Positions 25,993 through 39,663 of a DNA stretch of 64,000 nt are shown piece after piece. The stretch comes from Alkalicella caledoniensis. GTDB taxonomy: Bacteria; Bacillota; Proteinivoracia; Proteinivoracales; Proteinivoracaceae. The stretch covers positions 2,108,001-2,172,000 of the forward strand of contig NZ_CP058559.1 in assembly GCF_014467015.1 (NCBI RefSeq). The letters are read 5' to 3'. The notes under the pieces are model-generated. The model did no database searches. It was not told where the DNA came from and worked only from the letters and a program-made list of their open reading frames with translations. The first letter of the stretch is position 1. Each line of letters begins with the position of its first letter. The position numbers were made by a program, and so were the translations under genes.

Positions 25993-26658
25993 ATGGAACA
26001 ACTTCTTGAAGGACCTCGGGTAGTCTTGGAAATTTTTGGTTTGGAAATAACAGAATCCATTCGTAACATGTGGATTATAATGGCTGTGATAATAATTTTA
26101 GCTATAATCATGAAAAATAGTATGAAAAGGGAAGTCCCAAATGGTCTTCAAAACTTTACAGAGTTTCTAGTTGAAACAGTTAACTCACTGGTTTCATCAA
26201 CAATGGGTGACGAAAGGAAAAGCTTTGCTCCATATATGGGTACCCTGCTACTGTTTATTGGTATCTCCAATATATCTGGAATATTTGGTATATTGCCACC
26301 TACAGCAGATATAAACGTGACAGTGTCTTTGGCAGTTATGACTTTTTTACTAATCCATTATAATGGATTAAAGAAAAAGGGTTTTGGACATATTAAAGGC
26401 TTAGCTGAACCTGTTTTTGTATTTTTCCCATTGAATGTTATAGGCGAACTAGCAAAACCAGTTTCCTTAGCATTTCGTTTGTTTGGTAACATTTTCGCAG
26501 GCTCTGTTATTTTGGCAATGATTTATGGGGAGTATGGTATATTATCACTATTTATACCAATACTTCCACATATGTACTTTGATTTATTTGCAGGATTATT
26601 ACAATCATTTATTTTTGTAATGCTTACAATGGTTTTCATAACCTTAGCATTAGAATAA
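25993..26658 (+). CDS. atpB: ATP synthase F0 subunit a
   Basis: The stator channel subunit of the membrane rotor. 221 residues, about five helices, with the essential arginine R162 in SLAFRLFGNIFAG and the NVIGELAKP segment before it. It works against the c-ring, whose sequence here indicates sodium as coupling ion. Confidence 0.95.
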   Translation: MEQLLEGPRVVLEIFGLEITESIRNMWIIMAVIIILAIIMKNSMKREVPNGLQNFTEFLVETVNSLVSSTMGDERKSFAPYMGTLLLFIGISNISGIFGILPPTADINVTVSLAVMTFLLIHYNGLKKKGFGHIKGLAEPVFVFFPLNVIGELAKPVSLAFRLFGNIFAGSVILAMIYGEYGILSLFIPILPHMYFDLFAGLLQSFIFVMLTMVFITLALE

Positions 26659-26671
26659 TTTTTTACACTAA

Positions 26672-26947
<276 letters not shown>

Positions 26948-26960
26948 TCCACAGGTAAAT

Positions 26961-26998
26961 GGGGAATTGGAGTACTCCTCTAATTCCCTTACTTTTTA
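26961..26998 (+). terminator. Attenuator-like hairpin between atpE and atpF
   Basis: GGGAATTGGAG pairs imperfectly with CTCCTCTAATTCCC, followed by TTACTTTTT. It would let only part of the transcripts continue, giving more c-subunit than b-subunit, as the ring stoichiometry needs. Confidence 0.7.
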
Positions 26999-27097
26999 CC
27001 AACCGTTATAAGGATGAGCTGGCTGCAAAAAAATAGTAAAACCACAAGTGTAAATAACACTTCATATAATTACCTTCAGTGAAAGGAGGGCCTTAAT

Positions 27098-27581
27098 TTG
27101 TTAGATTTAGATATAGGTAGAATTATTATAATAACAATTAATATCATAGCTCTTTTCCTTATTCTTAGATGGCTTTTATTCAAACCAGTTACAGAGGTTT
27201 TGGATAAGAGGACTGAAAAAATTAGATCTGATTTAGATATGGCGAAAAACAATAGAGAAGAAGCAGATAAGCTAAAAGAAGAGTTGAATAATAGACTTGA
27301 AAACGCTAAAGGTGAAGCTAAGACTATTATTGACAGTGCCGTAGCTAAAGGTCTAGAGGAAAGGGCAGAAATAGTTCGTGAAGCTAAAATAGAAGCAGAC
27401 AAAATAATACAACGGGCTAAAAACGAGATAGAATTAGAAAGAAATAAAGCTATTACATACCTTAAAGAAGAGGTGGCTGTGCTAGCTTCGATGATAGCTT
27501 CTAAGGCAGTTGAGGATTCCATCAGCCCTAAAAAAAGTGCTGAACTTATAAATGGAGTTATTGAAGGGATGGGAGAATCAT

Positions 27582-27601
<20 letters not shown>
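27098..27601 (+). CDS. atpF: ATP synthase F0 subunit b
   Basis: The peripheral stalk subunit: one N-terminal helix in the membrane (about 6-26) and a long charged coiled coil to the end. 167 residues. TTG start 8 bases after AAAGGAGGG. Its 3' end overlaps atpH by 20 bp. Confidence 0.92.
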
Positions 27602-29659
<2,058 letters not shown>

Positions 29660-29684
29660 CCCTATAAAGGAATGAGGTGATGCT

Positions 29685-31932
<2,248 letters not shown>

Positions 31933-31943
31933 GTGGCTAATCT

Positions 31944-32345
31944 ATGAAATTTTTATTTGAATTGGTTACCCCTGAGAGGAAACTTATTTCTGAAGAGGTA
32001 GATATGATTATAGCCCGAGCTGTAGATGGTGACCTGGGTATTATGGCAAACCATGCACCCCTTTTAACACCAGTGACAATAAGTCAGCTTCTTGTAAAGA
32101 ACGATGGCTTAGGCAAACTGATTGCTGTGGGGGGCGGTATTTTAGAGGTAAGTAAAGAAAAAACTGTACTTCTTGCGGATACTGCGGAATTACCCCATGA
32201 AATAGATGTTGAAAGGGCAGAAGAAGCTAGACAAAGAGCGGAAGAACGATTAGCTAAGGATAAAAATGTTATAGATGTTAAACGAGCAGAAGTGGCCTTG
32301 CGAAAGGCCTTGACTCGTATTGATGTTGCTGGAAAAGGAGAATAG
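31944..32345 (+). CDS. atpC: ATP synthase F1 subunit epsilon
   Basis: The rotor-associated inhibitory subunit, 133 residues. N-terminal beta sandwich (FELVTPERKLISEEVDMI, GDLGIMANHAPLLTPV) and C-terminal two-helix part (ERAEEARQRAEERLAKD). Last of the atp subunits; the yueI-like gene follows 3 bp later. Confidence 0.94.
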   Translation: MKFLFELVTPERKLISEEVDMIIARAVDGDLGIMANHAPLLTPVTISQLLVKNDGLGKLIAVGGGILEVSKEKTVLLADTAELPHEIDVERAEEARQRAEERLAKDKNVIDVKRAEVALRKALTRIDVAGKGE

Positions 32346-32348
32346 ATC

Positions 32349-32918
32349 ATGGATGAGAGGGATAGAATTAAGGGCCTAGCTTCGAAGGATAAGCTTGAGC
32401 AATACTTAATAAAGGGTCAAGGTGTCTCAGAACTCAAAAAGGAAGAGAAGGCTCTTTTCTTAGGTGAGTTTCGAGAAAGGGTCCTTAAAGCTTTGACAAT
32501 CCCACAACTTCATGAACAAGGTACTTATAAAGAGATTGAAGACGCCATAAAGGACACACGTTCAAAAAAACTAGTTATAAATAGAAAAGCTGACTTAAAA
32601 AAAGCCGCTGAGTACATTAGACTGGCAAAGCAGAACAATGTAAGCTTTACAACAGTTGAAGGGGATTCATTTAAAGGAGACCTCGGGCTTGTGGTAGCAG
32701 CTGAACGGGCAGTGGATATTGAAGATGTTCTAGTAAAAACACGTAGGGAAAAATTATTAGATCTGGGCCTTCCAGAAAAAATCGTAGATAATCCAGGTCT
32801 AAAGGTTTGTAAGGATTGCTACAACAAGATTAAGGAGTTAGCTCCTTACGAGCTAAGAAACTACAGTTTAATGACATTACTAGATAAGTTAAAAGGTACA
32901 AAATGCACAGGATGTTAA
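32349..32918 (+). CDS. YueI/DUF1694 family protein with Cys-rich tail
   Basis: A 189-residue protein whose first ~145 residues match the YueI (DUF1694) family: FLGEFRERVLKALT, YKEIEDAI, then GDLGLVVAAERAVDIED. Family function is unknown. After the domain comes an extra tail with CKDC at about 155-158 and CTGC at the very end, a possible metal site. It is appended to the atp operon with only 3 bp between and has the operon's terminator. Confidence 0.72.
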   Translation: MDERDRIKGLASKDKLEQYLIKGQGVSELKKEEKALFLGEFRERVLKALTIPQLHEQGTYKEIEDAIKDTRSKKLVINRKADLKKAAEYIRLAKQNNVSFTTVEGDSFKGDLGLVVAAERAVDIEDVLVKTRREKLLDLGLPEKIVDNPGLKVCKDCYNKIKELAPYELRNYSLMTLLDKLKGTKCTGC

Positions 32919-32950
32919 AGCAGACAAATTTGTCTGCTTTTTCTTTTTGT
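32917..32950 (+). terminator. Terminator of the atp-yueI operon
   Basis: AAAGCAGACAAA and TTTGTCTGCTTT are perfectly complementary and followed by TTCTTTTT. The left arm overlaps the stop codon. Confidence 0.9.
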
Positions 32951-33094
32951 AAAGCCTATTTCTTTATCTCCTTTGTAATTCTTTAATCCTATGGTTTTTT
33001 TTATAATATTTTTTTATGTTTTGTAAAAAATAACTGTATAGAATTACACTTAGTAGTCAACAATTTAAATTACTTAGAGATAGGGGGAGAGATT

Positions 33095-33862
33095 ATGAGG
33101 AAAAAATATTTGTTGTTATCTATACTACTTGTGTTATTATTGTCTATAAGCACTGCGTTGATAAGTGTAGAGCAAAGTCGTCATAATATACAAGATGAAA
33201 CAGGACTATTATTATATGGGGCAAATAGCATGGATGGTGATATATTAGGTTACAGTATCAATGGATACCTGGCTATAGAAGGGGAAAATAATAAAGAAGA
33301 TATGGCAATGTACATGAAAGAGATTGTATCAAATTTAGGCCTAGACACTTTTGACTTTGACAATGTTTATATCAATGACCAAGAAGATAATGAATATGCA
33401 TCAATGGACTGGTATTACCAAAAGAATTATTATAAAACTATCCTGAATTTAAATGATAGTAAACTTTACATATCAATAGCTGTAGATTTGGCTAAAGACG
33501 CTAAAGTAAATGAGATATATGATCGTGTATCAAAAGAATTAACAAAGATTGAGCATACGTTAGATGTTGAAAGTTCTCTGGTTATAAATACAGCTATTTA
33601 CAAGGAGTTACCAGGGGAGTTAACAAGAAATGAAGTCATTGAGCAGATTTACTTAGGTTTCAAGAATATGGGAGCTAAACTGGTATCTGACTACAGCAAT
33701 GAAGGAGGATCCATGGGTTTTATTGGTTATAGCCCACTTCTTAAAAATACTGTTAACATGAATGATAAGAAGTATAATCTTCATATGGCAGTATATTATG
33801 ATGAAACCATTGAGCAATATTATTTAACAATAGCTAATCCAGTTATCGAATCAAGCTACTAA
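33095..33862 (+). CDS. ywmB: YwmB-like secreted/membrane-anchored protein
   Basis: A 255-residue protein with an N-terminal signal anchor (about 5-25) and a two-part mixed alpha/beta exterior domain. It lies between the atp operon and murA, the exact place of ywmB in B. subtilis, and has the YwmB size. The sequence itself is weakly conserved, so position contributes much to the call. The family is linked to sporulation-era envelope genes, with no proven activity. Confidence 0.7.
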   Translation: MRKKYLLLSILLVLLLSISTALISVEQSRHNIQDETGLLLYGANSMDGDILGYSINGYLAIEGENNKEDMAMYMKEIVSNLGLDTFDFDNVYINDQEDNEYASMDWYYQKNYYKTILNLNDSKLYISIAVDLAKDAKVNEIYDRVSKELTKIEHTLDVESSLVINTAIYKELPGELTRNEVIEQIYLGFKNMGAKLVSDYSNEGGSMGFIGYSPLLKNTVNMNDKKYNLHMAVYYDETIEQYYLTIANPVIESSY

Positions 33863-33881
33863 AAATTAGGAGTGAAGTAAT

Positions 33882-35132
33882 ATGGAGAAAATATATGTCA
33901 CAGGGAAGATGGGACCTTTAAAAGGTACTGTAAAAGTTAGTGGGGCAAAAAATGCAGCTTTACCAATTCTAGCAGCCTCACTGCTATGTCAAGGGAAAAC
34001 AATTCTAGAAGAAATACCGCCCCTAGAAGATGTTAATGTTATACTCAAGGTGCTAGAAAGCTTAGGAGCTAAGGTTGAAGAGAATGACGGCATTTATAGT
34101 ATAGATAGTAGCAACCTCACTAGCACTACTGCACCTTATGAGCTAATAAGAAAAATGAGAGCTTCCTTCTTGGTAATGGGACCTTTACTAGCAAGACTAG
34201 GGCAAGCAAAAATCTCCCTGCCAGGGGGATGTGCCATAGGAACAAGACCCATTGATTTACATTTAAAGGGTTTTCAAGCCTTAGGAGCAGAAATAATAAC
34301 CGGTCATGGTTTCATTGAGGCTAAGGCATCAAAACTTGTGGGTAATCGTATCTATCTAGACTTTCCCAGTGTCGGGGCAACTGAAAACATAATGATGTTA
34401 GCTACATATGCCCAAGGGCAAACAATTATTGAAAACGCAGCTGCGGAGCCAGAGATCGTAGATCTTGCAAACTACCTTAACTCCATGGGGGCAAAGGTTA
34501 GAGGAGCAGGGACTAATGTAATTAAAATAACTGGGGTTGAAAAGTTGTCATCAAATAGATATACAGTAATACCAGATAGGATAGAAGCTGGTACATATAT
34601 GGTGGCAGCTGCTTTAACAGGTGGAGATGTATTCATATCGAACTGTATTTATGATCACTTAAAACCTGTAGTGGCTAAATTACAAGAATGTGGAATGGAA
34701 ATAATAGAAGAAGATAATGGCCTTAGGGTGAAATCTAAAGGAGTAATTAAATCAATTGATGTTAAGACACTACCCTACCCTGGCTTTCCCACTGATATGC
34801 AACCTCAGATGATGGCCCTGCTAACAGTGGCAGAGGGAACAAGTGTAGTAACTGAAACAGTTTTTGAGAACAGATTTATGCATGTGGATGAACTAAAAAG
34901 AATGAATTCTAAAATTAAGATTCAAGAGAGATCAGCTGTTGTAACTGGTGTTAAAGAACTAACAGGAGCCCCCGTATTCGCAACAGATTTAAGGGCTGGA
35001 GCAGCTTTAATACTAGCAGGGCTAATAGCTGATGGAGTCACAGAAATAGGAAACATATACCATATAGATAGAGGATATGTAGACATAGTAGGCAAACTTA
35101 ATAGCTTAGGAGCAAAAATTGAGCGTAGATAA
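33882..35132 (+). CDS. murA: UDP-N-acetylglucosamine 1-carboxyvinyltransferase MurA
   Basis: First committed step of peptidoglycan precursor synthesis: transfers enolpyruvate from PEP to UDP-GlcNAc. 416 residues, with the K23-N24 pair in SGAKNAALP and the catalytic cysteine C117 in [14 protein letters not shown]. Cys at this place means fosfomycin-sensitive type. RBS GGAG just upstream; followed by a terminator. Confidence 0.96.
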   Translation: MEKIYVTGKMGPLKGTVKVSGAKNAALPILAASLLCQGKTILEEIPPLEDVNVILKVLESLGAKVEENDGIYSIDSSNLTSTTAPYELIRKMRASFLVMGPLLARLGQAKISLPGGCAIGTRPIDLHLKGFQALGAEIITGHGFIEAKASKLVGNRIYLDFPSVGATENIMMLATYAQGQTIIENAAAEPEIVDLANYLNSMGAKVRGAGTNVIKITGVEKLSSNRYTVIPDRIEAGTYMVAAALTGGDVFISNCIYDHLKPVVAKLQECGMEIIEEDNGLRVKSKGVIKSIDVKTLPYPGFPTDMQPQMMALLTVAEGTSVVTETVFENRFMHVDELKRMNSKIKIQERSAVVTGVKELTGAPVFATDLRAGAALILAGLIADGVTEIGNIYHIDRGYVDIVGKLNSLGAKIERR

Positions 35133-35157
35133 ATATCTTGTACTAAATACACCAATG

Positions 35158-35201
35158 AAACCCAGGTATTCACCTTTTTAATGTGAATACCTGGGTTTTT
35201 A
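35158..35201 (+). terminator. Terminator after murA
   Basis: AAACCCAGGTATTCAC and GTGAATACCTGGGTTT form a 16-bp perfect stem, followed by TT. Confidence 0.92.
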
Positions 35202-35278
35202 TATAAAAATTAATTTCAAATATAGTTCACTAATCAATTGACTATTACTTGCATTACCAAATCCTTCATAACTATTTG

Positions 35279-35307
35279 TAATCATCCCCTTATATCCTAC
35301 ATAGAAT
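35279..35307 (+). promoter_or_regulatory. Candidate sigma-E promoter of spoIID
   Basis: CATAGAAT (35300-35307) matches the sigma-E -10 consensus CATACAMT in 7 of 8 positions. TAATCAT 14 bp upstream matches the -35 (KMATATT) in 5 of 7. The spacing is right, and spoIID is a mother-cell sigma-E gene in Bacillus. Confidence 0.45.
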
Positions 35308-35339
35308 TTATAAATACTCTTTACGAGGGGGCAAATAAT

Positions 35340-36320
35340 ATGGGAAAAAATATAGCAATTTATTTTATAACATTTTTGATTGCTGTGGTAGTACTACCAG
35401 CTATCTTAGTTAGGAGCTGTAAGGGGCCAAGCATCCCAGAATACGTGGAAGAAGAAGAGCTATTAAAGATAAACGTATATTTTCATAAAGAGAATAAACT
35501 TAAGGAAATGTACCTAGAAGAATATATTGTGGGGGTAGTTGCTGGAGAGATGCCAGCTTCATTTGATATAGAAGCACTAAAGGCCCAAGCTGTTATCGCT
35601 AGAACATATGCAGTGGCTAGAATGAGGCAGTTTGGTGGAAATGGTTATAGTGGATACCCCCAAGCTGATATATCCACTGACTATGCAGAAAACCAACATT
35701 ATGTCACAGAAGAAGAGGCCAAATCTAACTGGAGTTTCTGGCAAAAAAATGCTAACTGGGAAAAAATAACTGAAGCAGTATACTCAACCATGGGAGAAAT
35801 AATAACCTACGAAGGAACAACAATAGATGCTTTGTACCACTCCACATGTGGAGGTGCTACTGAAGATTCAGAGGATGTTTTTACAAATGCTATTCCCTAT
35901 TTAAGAGGGAAGGAGTGCTCTTTTTGCAAAGATTCATCTAGATTTAACTCTAAAGTTACATATACCAAATATCAACTTGGGCAAATTTTACAACAGGAGG
36001 GACTACAACACGTAATAGGGGCTACAAAAATAGATATGGAACCTGTGTCAAAAACAAATTCTGATAGAGTAATACAATACAGAATTGGGGATAAAATATT
36101 TAGGGGCAATGACGTAAGAATGTTATTTAAACTAGATTCAGCAAGGTTTACATATAAATATGATGGAAATAACATAACTTTTACCGTGGTGGGCTATGGG
36201 CACGGAGTAGGCATGTGTCAGTATGGTGCTAATGGAATGGCAAAAAAAAGCTATAACTATAAAGATATTATAAATTTTTATTATACTTCAGTAGAAATTG
36301 CTAACATCTTGGAATATTAA
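35340..36320 (+). CDS. spoIID: Stage II sporulation protein D (lytic transglycosylase)
   Basis: SpoIID cleaves peptidoglycan during engulfment. 326 residues: N-terminal membrane anchor (about 5-24), then the SpoIID domain with the catalytic glutamate in VVAGEMPASFDIEALKAQAV, a Cys region (HSTCGGATEDSEDV, CSFC), and GYGHGVGMCQYGANGMA near the end. ATG 35340 has GAGGGGG 8 bases upstream. An in-frame extension to 35238 has neither site nor homology. Confidence 0.94.
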   Translation: MGKNIAIYFITFLIAVVVLPAILVRSCKGPSIPEYVEEEELLKINVYFHKENKLKEMYLEEYIVGVVAGEMPASFDIEALKAQAVIARTYAVARMRQFGGNGYSGYPQADISTDYAENQHYVTEEEAKSNWSFWQKNANWEKITEAVYSTMGEIITYEGTTIDALYHSTCGGATEDSEDVFTNAIPYLRGKECSFCKDSSRFNSKVTYTKYQLGQILQQEGLQHVIGATKIDMEPVSKTNSDRVIQYRIGDKIFRGNDVRMLFKLDSARFTYKYDGNNITFTVVGYGHGVGMCQYGANGMAKKSYNYKDIINFYYTSVEIANILEY

Positions 36321-36363
36321 AAATAAATGGGGTTATAATACCACCTTGAGGGGTGGTATTATT

Positions 36364-37176
36364 ATGGAAAAAATGAACAAAATAAAAAATGTAATTAAAA
36401 AAGGATTTATCCAAACTAAGGAGTTTTTTACAAAGGTCTTTAAGTCTATTAAAGAAAATGTAGTTAAGGGGTTTACAAAATTCTTAGCCCTACCTAAATA
36501 CATGAAAACAACCATTGTATATATTTGCTTAGTGGCAATAATATTCGGTGGAGTTACATGGTGGCAAAGGAGCCAAATGCCCTTTAACATAATAGCGAAC
36601 AGACCGCCTGTTGAAGACCCTGTAGAAAAGGAACCTGATCTACCCGGTGAAACTGATTTAGATGACCCAGAAGATGATAAAAGAGAGTCCCCTGGAAAAG
36701 AAGAGGAAGATGAAGAAATCTCAGAGGAAGATATAGACTCTGAACCGGTTTTTGACATTAGTAATGAAATAATGTGGCCAATTGACGGGCTCAGGTCAAT
36801 TGAAGGAAAGTTTCGCGAAGAGTTTCAGTATAGGGATGATGGACAACCATACTATTTAGATGGCATTATCATAGCCGCAACAAAGGGTAGTAATGTGAGG
36901 GCTGCGCTACCTGGGGAAGTTGTAGATATTGCAGAATCATACCTTTATGGTAAAGTAGTCAAAGTTGTTTATGTAGACCAAGATAAGGTTCTTTGGGAAA
37001 GTATTTATTATAACCTAGAAAACACTAAAGTGGAGATAGGACAAAACTTAACTGTAGGTGACAGTATTGGTTCAGTTGGTTCTAACTACTTAAACCAAAG
37101 CTTTAGCGAAGAACACCTATACTTTGAACTTAAGAAAAACAAACAGAATGTTGATCCTGAGCTATATCTTAATTAG
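36364..37176 (+). CDS. spoIIQ: SpoIIQ-like degenerate LytM (M23) protein
   Basis: The forespore membrane protein that joins SpoIIIAH across the intermembrane space. 270 residues: basic cytoplasmic start, TM about 49-68, an acidic Pro/Glu/Asp linker (about 85-130), and an M23/LytM fold to the end. The zinc ligands of active M23 enzymes are missing: the HxGxD region reads YLDGIII, and HLH reads HLYFEL, leaving at most one histidine. It is thus a structural, not an enzymatic, domain. ATG 36364 lies behind GAGGGGTGG. It sits between spoIID and spoIIID; a generic M23 protein is the alternative. Confidence 0.82.
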   Translation: MEKMNKIKNVIKKGFIQTKEFFTKVFKSIKENVVKGFTKFLALPKYMKTTIVYICLVAIIFGGVTWWQRSQMPFNIIANRPPVEDPVEKEPDLPGETDLDDPEDDKRESPGKEEEDEEISEEDIDSEPVFDISNEIMWPIDGLRSIEGKFREEFQYRDDGQPYYLDGIIIAATKGSNVRAALPGEVVDIAESYLYGKVVKVVYVDQDKVLWESIYYNLENTKVEIGQNLTVGDSIGSVGSNYLNQSFSEEHLYFELKKNKQNVDPELYLN

Positions 37177-37196
37177 GTCCCTCATATTGGGACCTA
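37174..37196 (+). terminator. Hairpin after spoIIQ
   Basis: TAGGTCCC and GGGACCTA form an 8-bp stem; the T-rich tail (TATTACTTTTATTT) is weak. The left arm overlaps the stop codon. Confidence 0.6.
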
Positions 37197-37272
37197 TATT
37201 ACTTTTATTTAGAATATCCCTTCAACGAGGTGAATATAATTGAATAGTATTTTAGTTGAGGGGGGCTCTGAG

Positions 37273-37554
37273 ATGCACGATTACATTATTCAACGGGTAA
37301 TAGAAATTAGTGAACACATGATAAACACAGGTGAGACAGTAAGGGAAATATCTAAAAGATTCGGAGTGAGTAAGTCTACAGTCCACAAAGACTTAGTAGA
37401 AAGGTTACCGATGATTAACACAGATCTTTATGAACAAGTACGGGATGTACTAGAAAAGAACAAAAATGAGAGACACTTAAGAGGTGGCGAATCCACTAGA
37501 CTCAAGTATATGATTGATGAAAAAGATGGTAAGCTTGTAGAAATAATAGAGTAA
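37273..37554 (+). CDS. spoIIID: Sporulation transcription factor SpoIIID
   Basis: The mother-cell DNA-binding regulator that modifies the sigma-E regulon. 93 residues starting MHDYIIQRVIEISEHMI, with the helix-turn-helix in ISKRFGVSKSTVHKDLVERLP and the basic ERHLRGGESTRLKY segment near the end, as in Bacillus. ATG 37273 has GAGGGGGG upstream; an in-frame TTG at 37240 would overlap this site. Confidence 0.95.
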   Translation: MHDYIIQRVIEISEHMINTGETVREISKRFGVSKSTVHKDLVERLPMINTDLYEQVRDVLEKNKNERHLRGGESTRLKYMIDEKDGKLVEIIE

Positions 37555-37646
37555 AACATTTATTTGGAATTTAAAGGATTTTTTAAAACTATGTAGAATA
37601 TTATGGTAAGTATTCTTGAATTTTTTGGGATTGAGGGGGAAATTAA

Positions 37647-38669
37647 ATGATGAGTTTTAGCAAGGATATTGGAGTTGATTTAGGAACTGCCAGTGTATTA
37701 GTTACTGTTAAAGGCAAAGGAATCGTACTACATGAGCCCTCAGTAGTTGCAGTGGATAGTGACACCAACAAAACCCTTAAAGTAGGGGAAGAAGCCAGGC
37801 TTATGCTTGGTAGGACACCTCTGAACATAACGGCTGTAAAACCATTAAGGGATGGTGTCATAGCGGATTTTGATTTGACTGAGGTTATGCTTAAGCACTT
37901 TATATCAAAGGCTGCAGGTAATACCTTATTCTTTAAGCATAGGGTTATGGTTTGCGTACCTGCAGGTATCACTACAGTTGAGAAAAGAGCAGTAGAAGAA
38001 GCAGTGTATAGAACAGGCGCTAAAGAAGTATTTTTAATTGAGGAGCCTAGAGCTGCAGCAATAGGAGCAGGTTTAGAAATATTTGAACCCTGTGGTAATA
38101 TGGTTGTTGATATAGGCGGTGGTACCACAGACGTTGCTGTACTTTCTTTGGGTAGTATCGTTGAAAAAGAAAGCATTAGAGTTGGTGGTAATCGCTTTGA
38201 TGAAGCAATTATCAGGCACATTAGGGACAAGCATAACCTAATGATAGGGGAAAGAACGGCGGAAGACGTCAAAATTAAAGTTGGTACGGCACATTTAAAA
38301 TCTAGAAACGAAAAAATGGAGATTAGGGGAAGGGACATTGTAAGTGGCCTTCCTAAGACCATAGAGATTGACTCACATTCAGCTTATCAAGCTATGGAAG
38401 AACCTATTTACGCCATACTAAGAAGCACACATAAAGTATTAGAACGAACTCCACCAGAACTGGCAGCAGACATTATGGATAAAGGAATATTTATGACAGG
38501 TGGAGGAGCTATGCTTCATGGTCTCGATGTTTTCTTATCTGAGCACTTAGGTAGCCCGGTTATTCTAGCTGAGGACCCTATAACCTGCGTGGTTAGGGGT
38601 ACAGGCCTAGCATTAGAAGTTTTAGACTCTATACAAGATACTTTAGTGGGAAGTAAAAAAAGCAGTTAA
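37647..38669 (+). CDS. mbl: MreB-like rod shape protein Mbl
   Basis: An actin homologue guiding lateral wall synthesis. 340 residues: DIGVDLGTASVLV (phosphate 1), VVDIGGGTTDVAVLS (phosphate 2), FMTGGGAMLHGLD (adenosine). Position between spoIIID and flhO/flhP is the Mbl position in B. subtilis, so mbl is preferred over mreB. RBS GAGGGGG upstream. Confidence 0.92.
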   Translation: MMSFSKDIGVDLGTASVLVTVKGKGIVLHEPSVVAVDSDTNKTLKVGEEARLMLGRTPLNITAVKPLRDGVIADFDLTEVMLKHFISKAAGNTLFFKHRVMVCVPAGITTVEKRAVEEAVYRTGAKEVFLIEEPRAAAIGAGLEIFEPCGNMVVDIGGGTTDVAVLSLGSIVEKESIRVGGNRFDEAIIRHIRDKHNLMIGERTAEDVKIKVGTAHLKSRNEKMEIRGRDIVSGLPKTIEIDSHSAYQAMEEPIYAILRSTHKVLERTPPELAADIMDKGIFMTGGGAMLHGLDVFLSEHLGSPVILAEDPITCVVRGTGLALEVLDSIQDTLVGSKKSS

Positions 38670-38701
38670 AGTGAAGGCTAAGCCTTCACTTTAACTTTTT
38701 T
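38668..38701 (+). terminator. Terminator after mbl
   Basis: AAAGTGAAGGC and GCCTTCACTTT with a tiny loop, followed by AACTTTTTT. Confidence 0.87.
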
Positions 38702-38859
38702 AATTCCCTTGGAGGAAATAGGCACTGTCCTTTAATGAAGATTCAAAGCAAAAGCGTATTTTCGGGCGTTTTTAAGCCTTATTTACCATTGACATAAGCC
38801 ATTAAATAGTCTACTCTTTATTATAAGGAGTAGTATATCCACTGGGAGGTAATTGAATT

Positions 38860-39642
38860 ATGATAAGAGGTTTACATATATCAAAGACAGGCATGATTAC
38901 ACAACAAAGAAAGCAAGAAAACATAGCTAACAACATAGTAAACTCTAATACAACGGGCTTTAAAAAAGCTTCTAGCGCCATAGCAGCGGACAAAGATTTA
39001 TTTCTACATAGATTAAATGATGAGATTCTTAGAACCTCTTTTGGGAATACTGATAAAAAACCAGCGGTGGGTCCCTTAGGAATGGGAGTATTCCTTGATG
39101 AGACACTGACTAACTTTCTTCAAGGTAATATGATTGAAACAAACATAAAATCAGACTTAGCCATTGCGGGCAATGGATTTTTCACTGTTGAACAGGGAGG
39201 ACAACTGTTTTTAACAAGGGATGGTTCCTTCAACATAGACTCCCAAGGAAACCTTGTAAATGGAGATGGTTTGTACTTACATGGGAGCAATGGGAGGATA
39301 ACGCTGCCACAGGGACATAATGGCCAATTCTCTGTTTCCACCAACGGACAGATTTCTGTGGGTGATCAATTTATAGATACAATAAGAATTACTACCATAC
39401 AAAATCCCCATAGTTTGGACAAACTAGGAAACAACCTTTTTGCTACAACAGCAAGAACAACAGAAGGTGGAGTTCAAGGGGAAATTATTCAGGGATACTT
39501 GGAAGGCTCAAACGTCGATTTGGCAGATGAAATGGTAGAACTAATTGCAACAATGAGGGCATACGAAGCAAACCAAAGAGCTATTCATGCCCATGATGAG
39601 ACTTTAGGAAAAGCAGTAAATGAAATAGCTAGTGTTAGATAA
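38860..39642 (+). CDS. flhO: Flagellar hook-basal body rod protein (FlhO/FlgF type)
   Basis: A distal/proximal rod component. 260 residues with the N-terminal ANNIVNSNTTGFKK rod signature, a central FlgE/F/G D-domain (SDLAIAGNGFFTV), and a C-terminal EGSNVDLADEMVELI helix for coiled packing. The pair after mbl corresponds to flhO-flhP in B. subtilis. It implies a motile cell; the main fla/che genes lie elsewhere. Confidence 0.88.
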   Translation: MIRGLHISKTGMITQQRKQENIANNIVNSNTTGFKKASSAIAADKDLFLHRLNDEILRTSFGNTDKKPAVGPLGMGVFLDETLTNFLQGNMIETNIKSDLAIAGNGFFTVEQGGQLFLTRDGSFNIDSQGNLVNGDGLYLHGSNGRITLPQGHNGQFSVSTNGQISVGDQFIDTIRITTIQNPHSLDKLGNNLFATTARTTEGGVQGEIIQGYLEGSNVDLADEMVELIATMRAYEANQRAIHAHDETLGKAVNEIASVR

Positions 39643-39663
39643 TAGTAGGAGGGATAAATAATA

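Noticed and set aside
35238-35339. N-terminal extension of SpoIID to 35238
   Set aside because: A good ribosome site and membrane anchor start at 35340, and a sigma-E-like promoter lies within the extension.
37643-38362. 239-codon open frame on the minus strand opposite mbl
   Set aside because: It lies fully inside the clear Mbl actin gene, has Ser/Thr/Pro-rich meaningless composition and no ribosome site; an antisense shadow.
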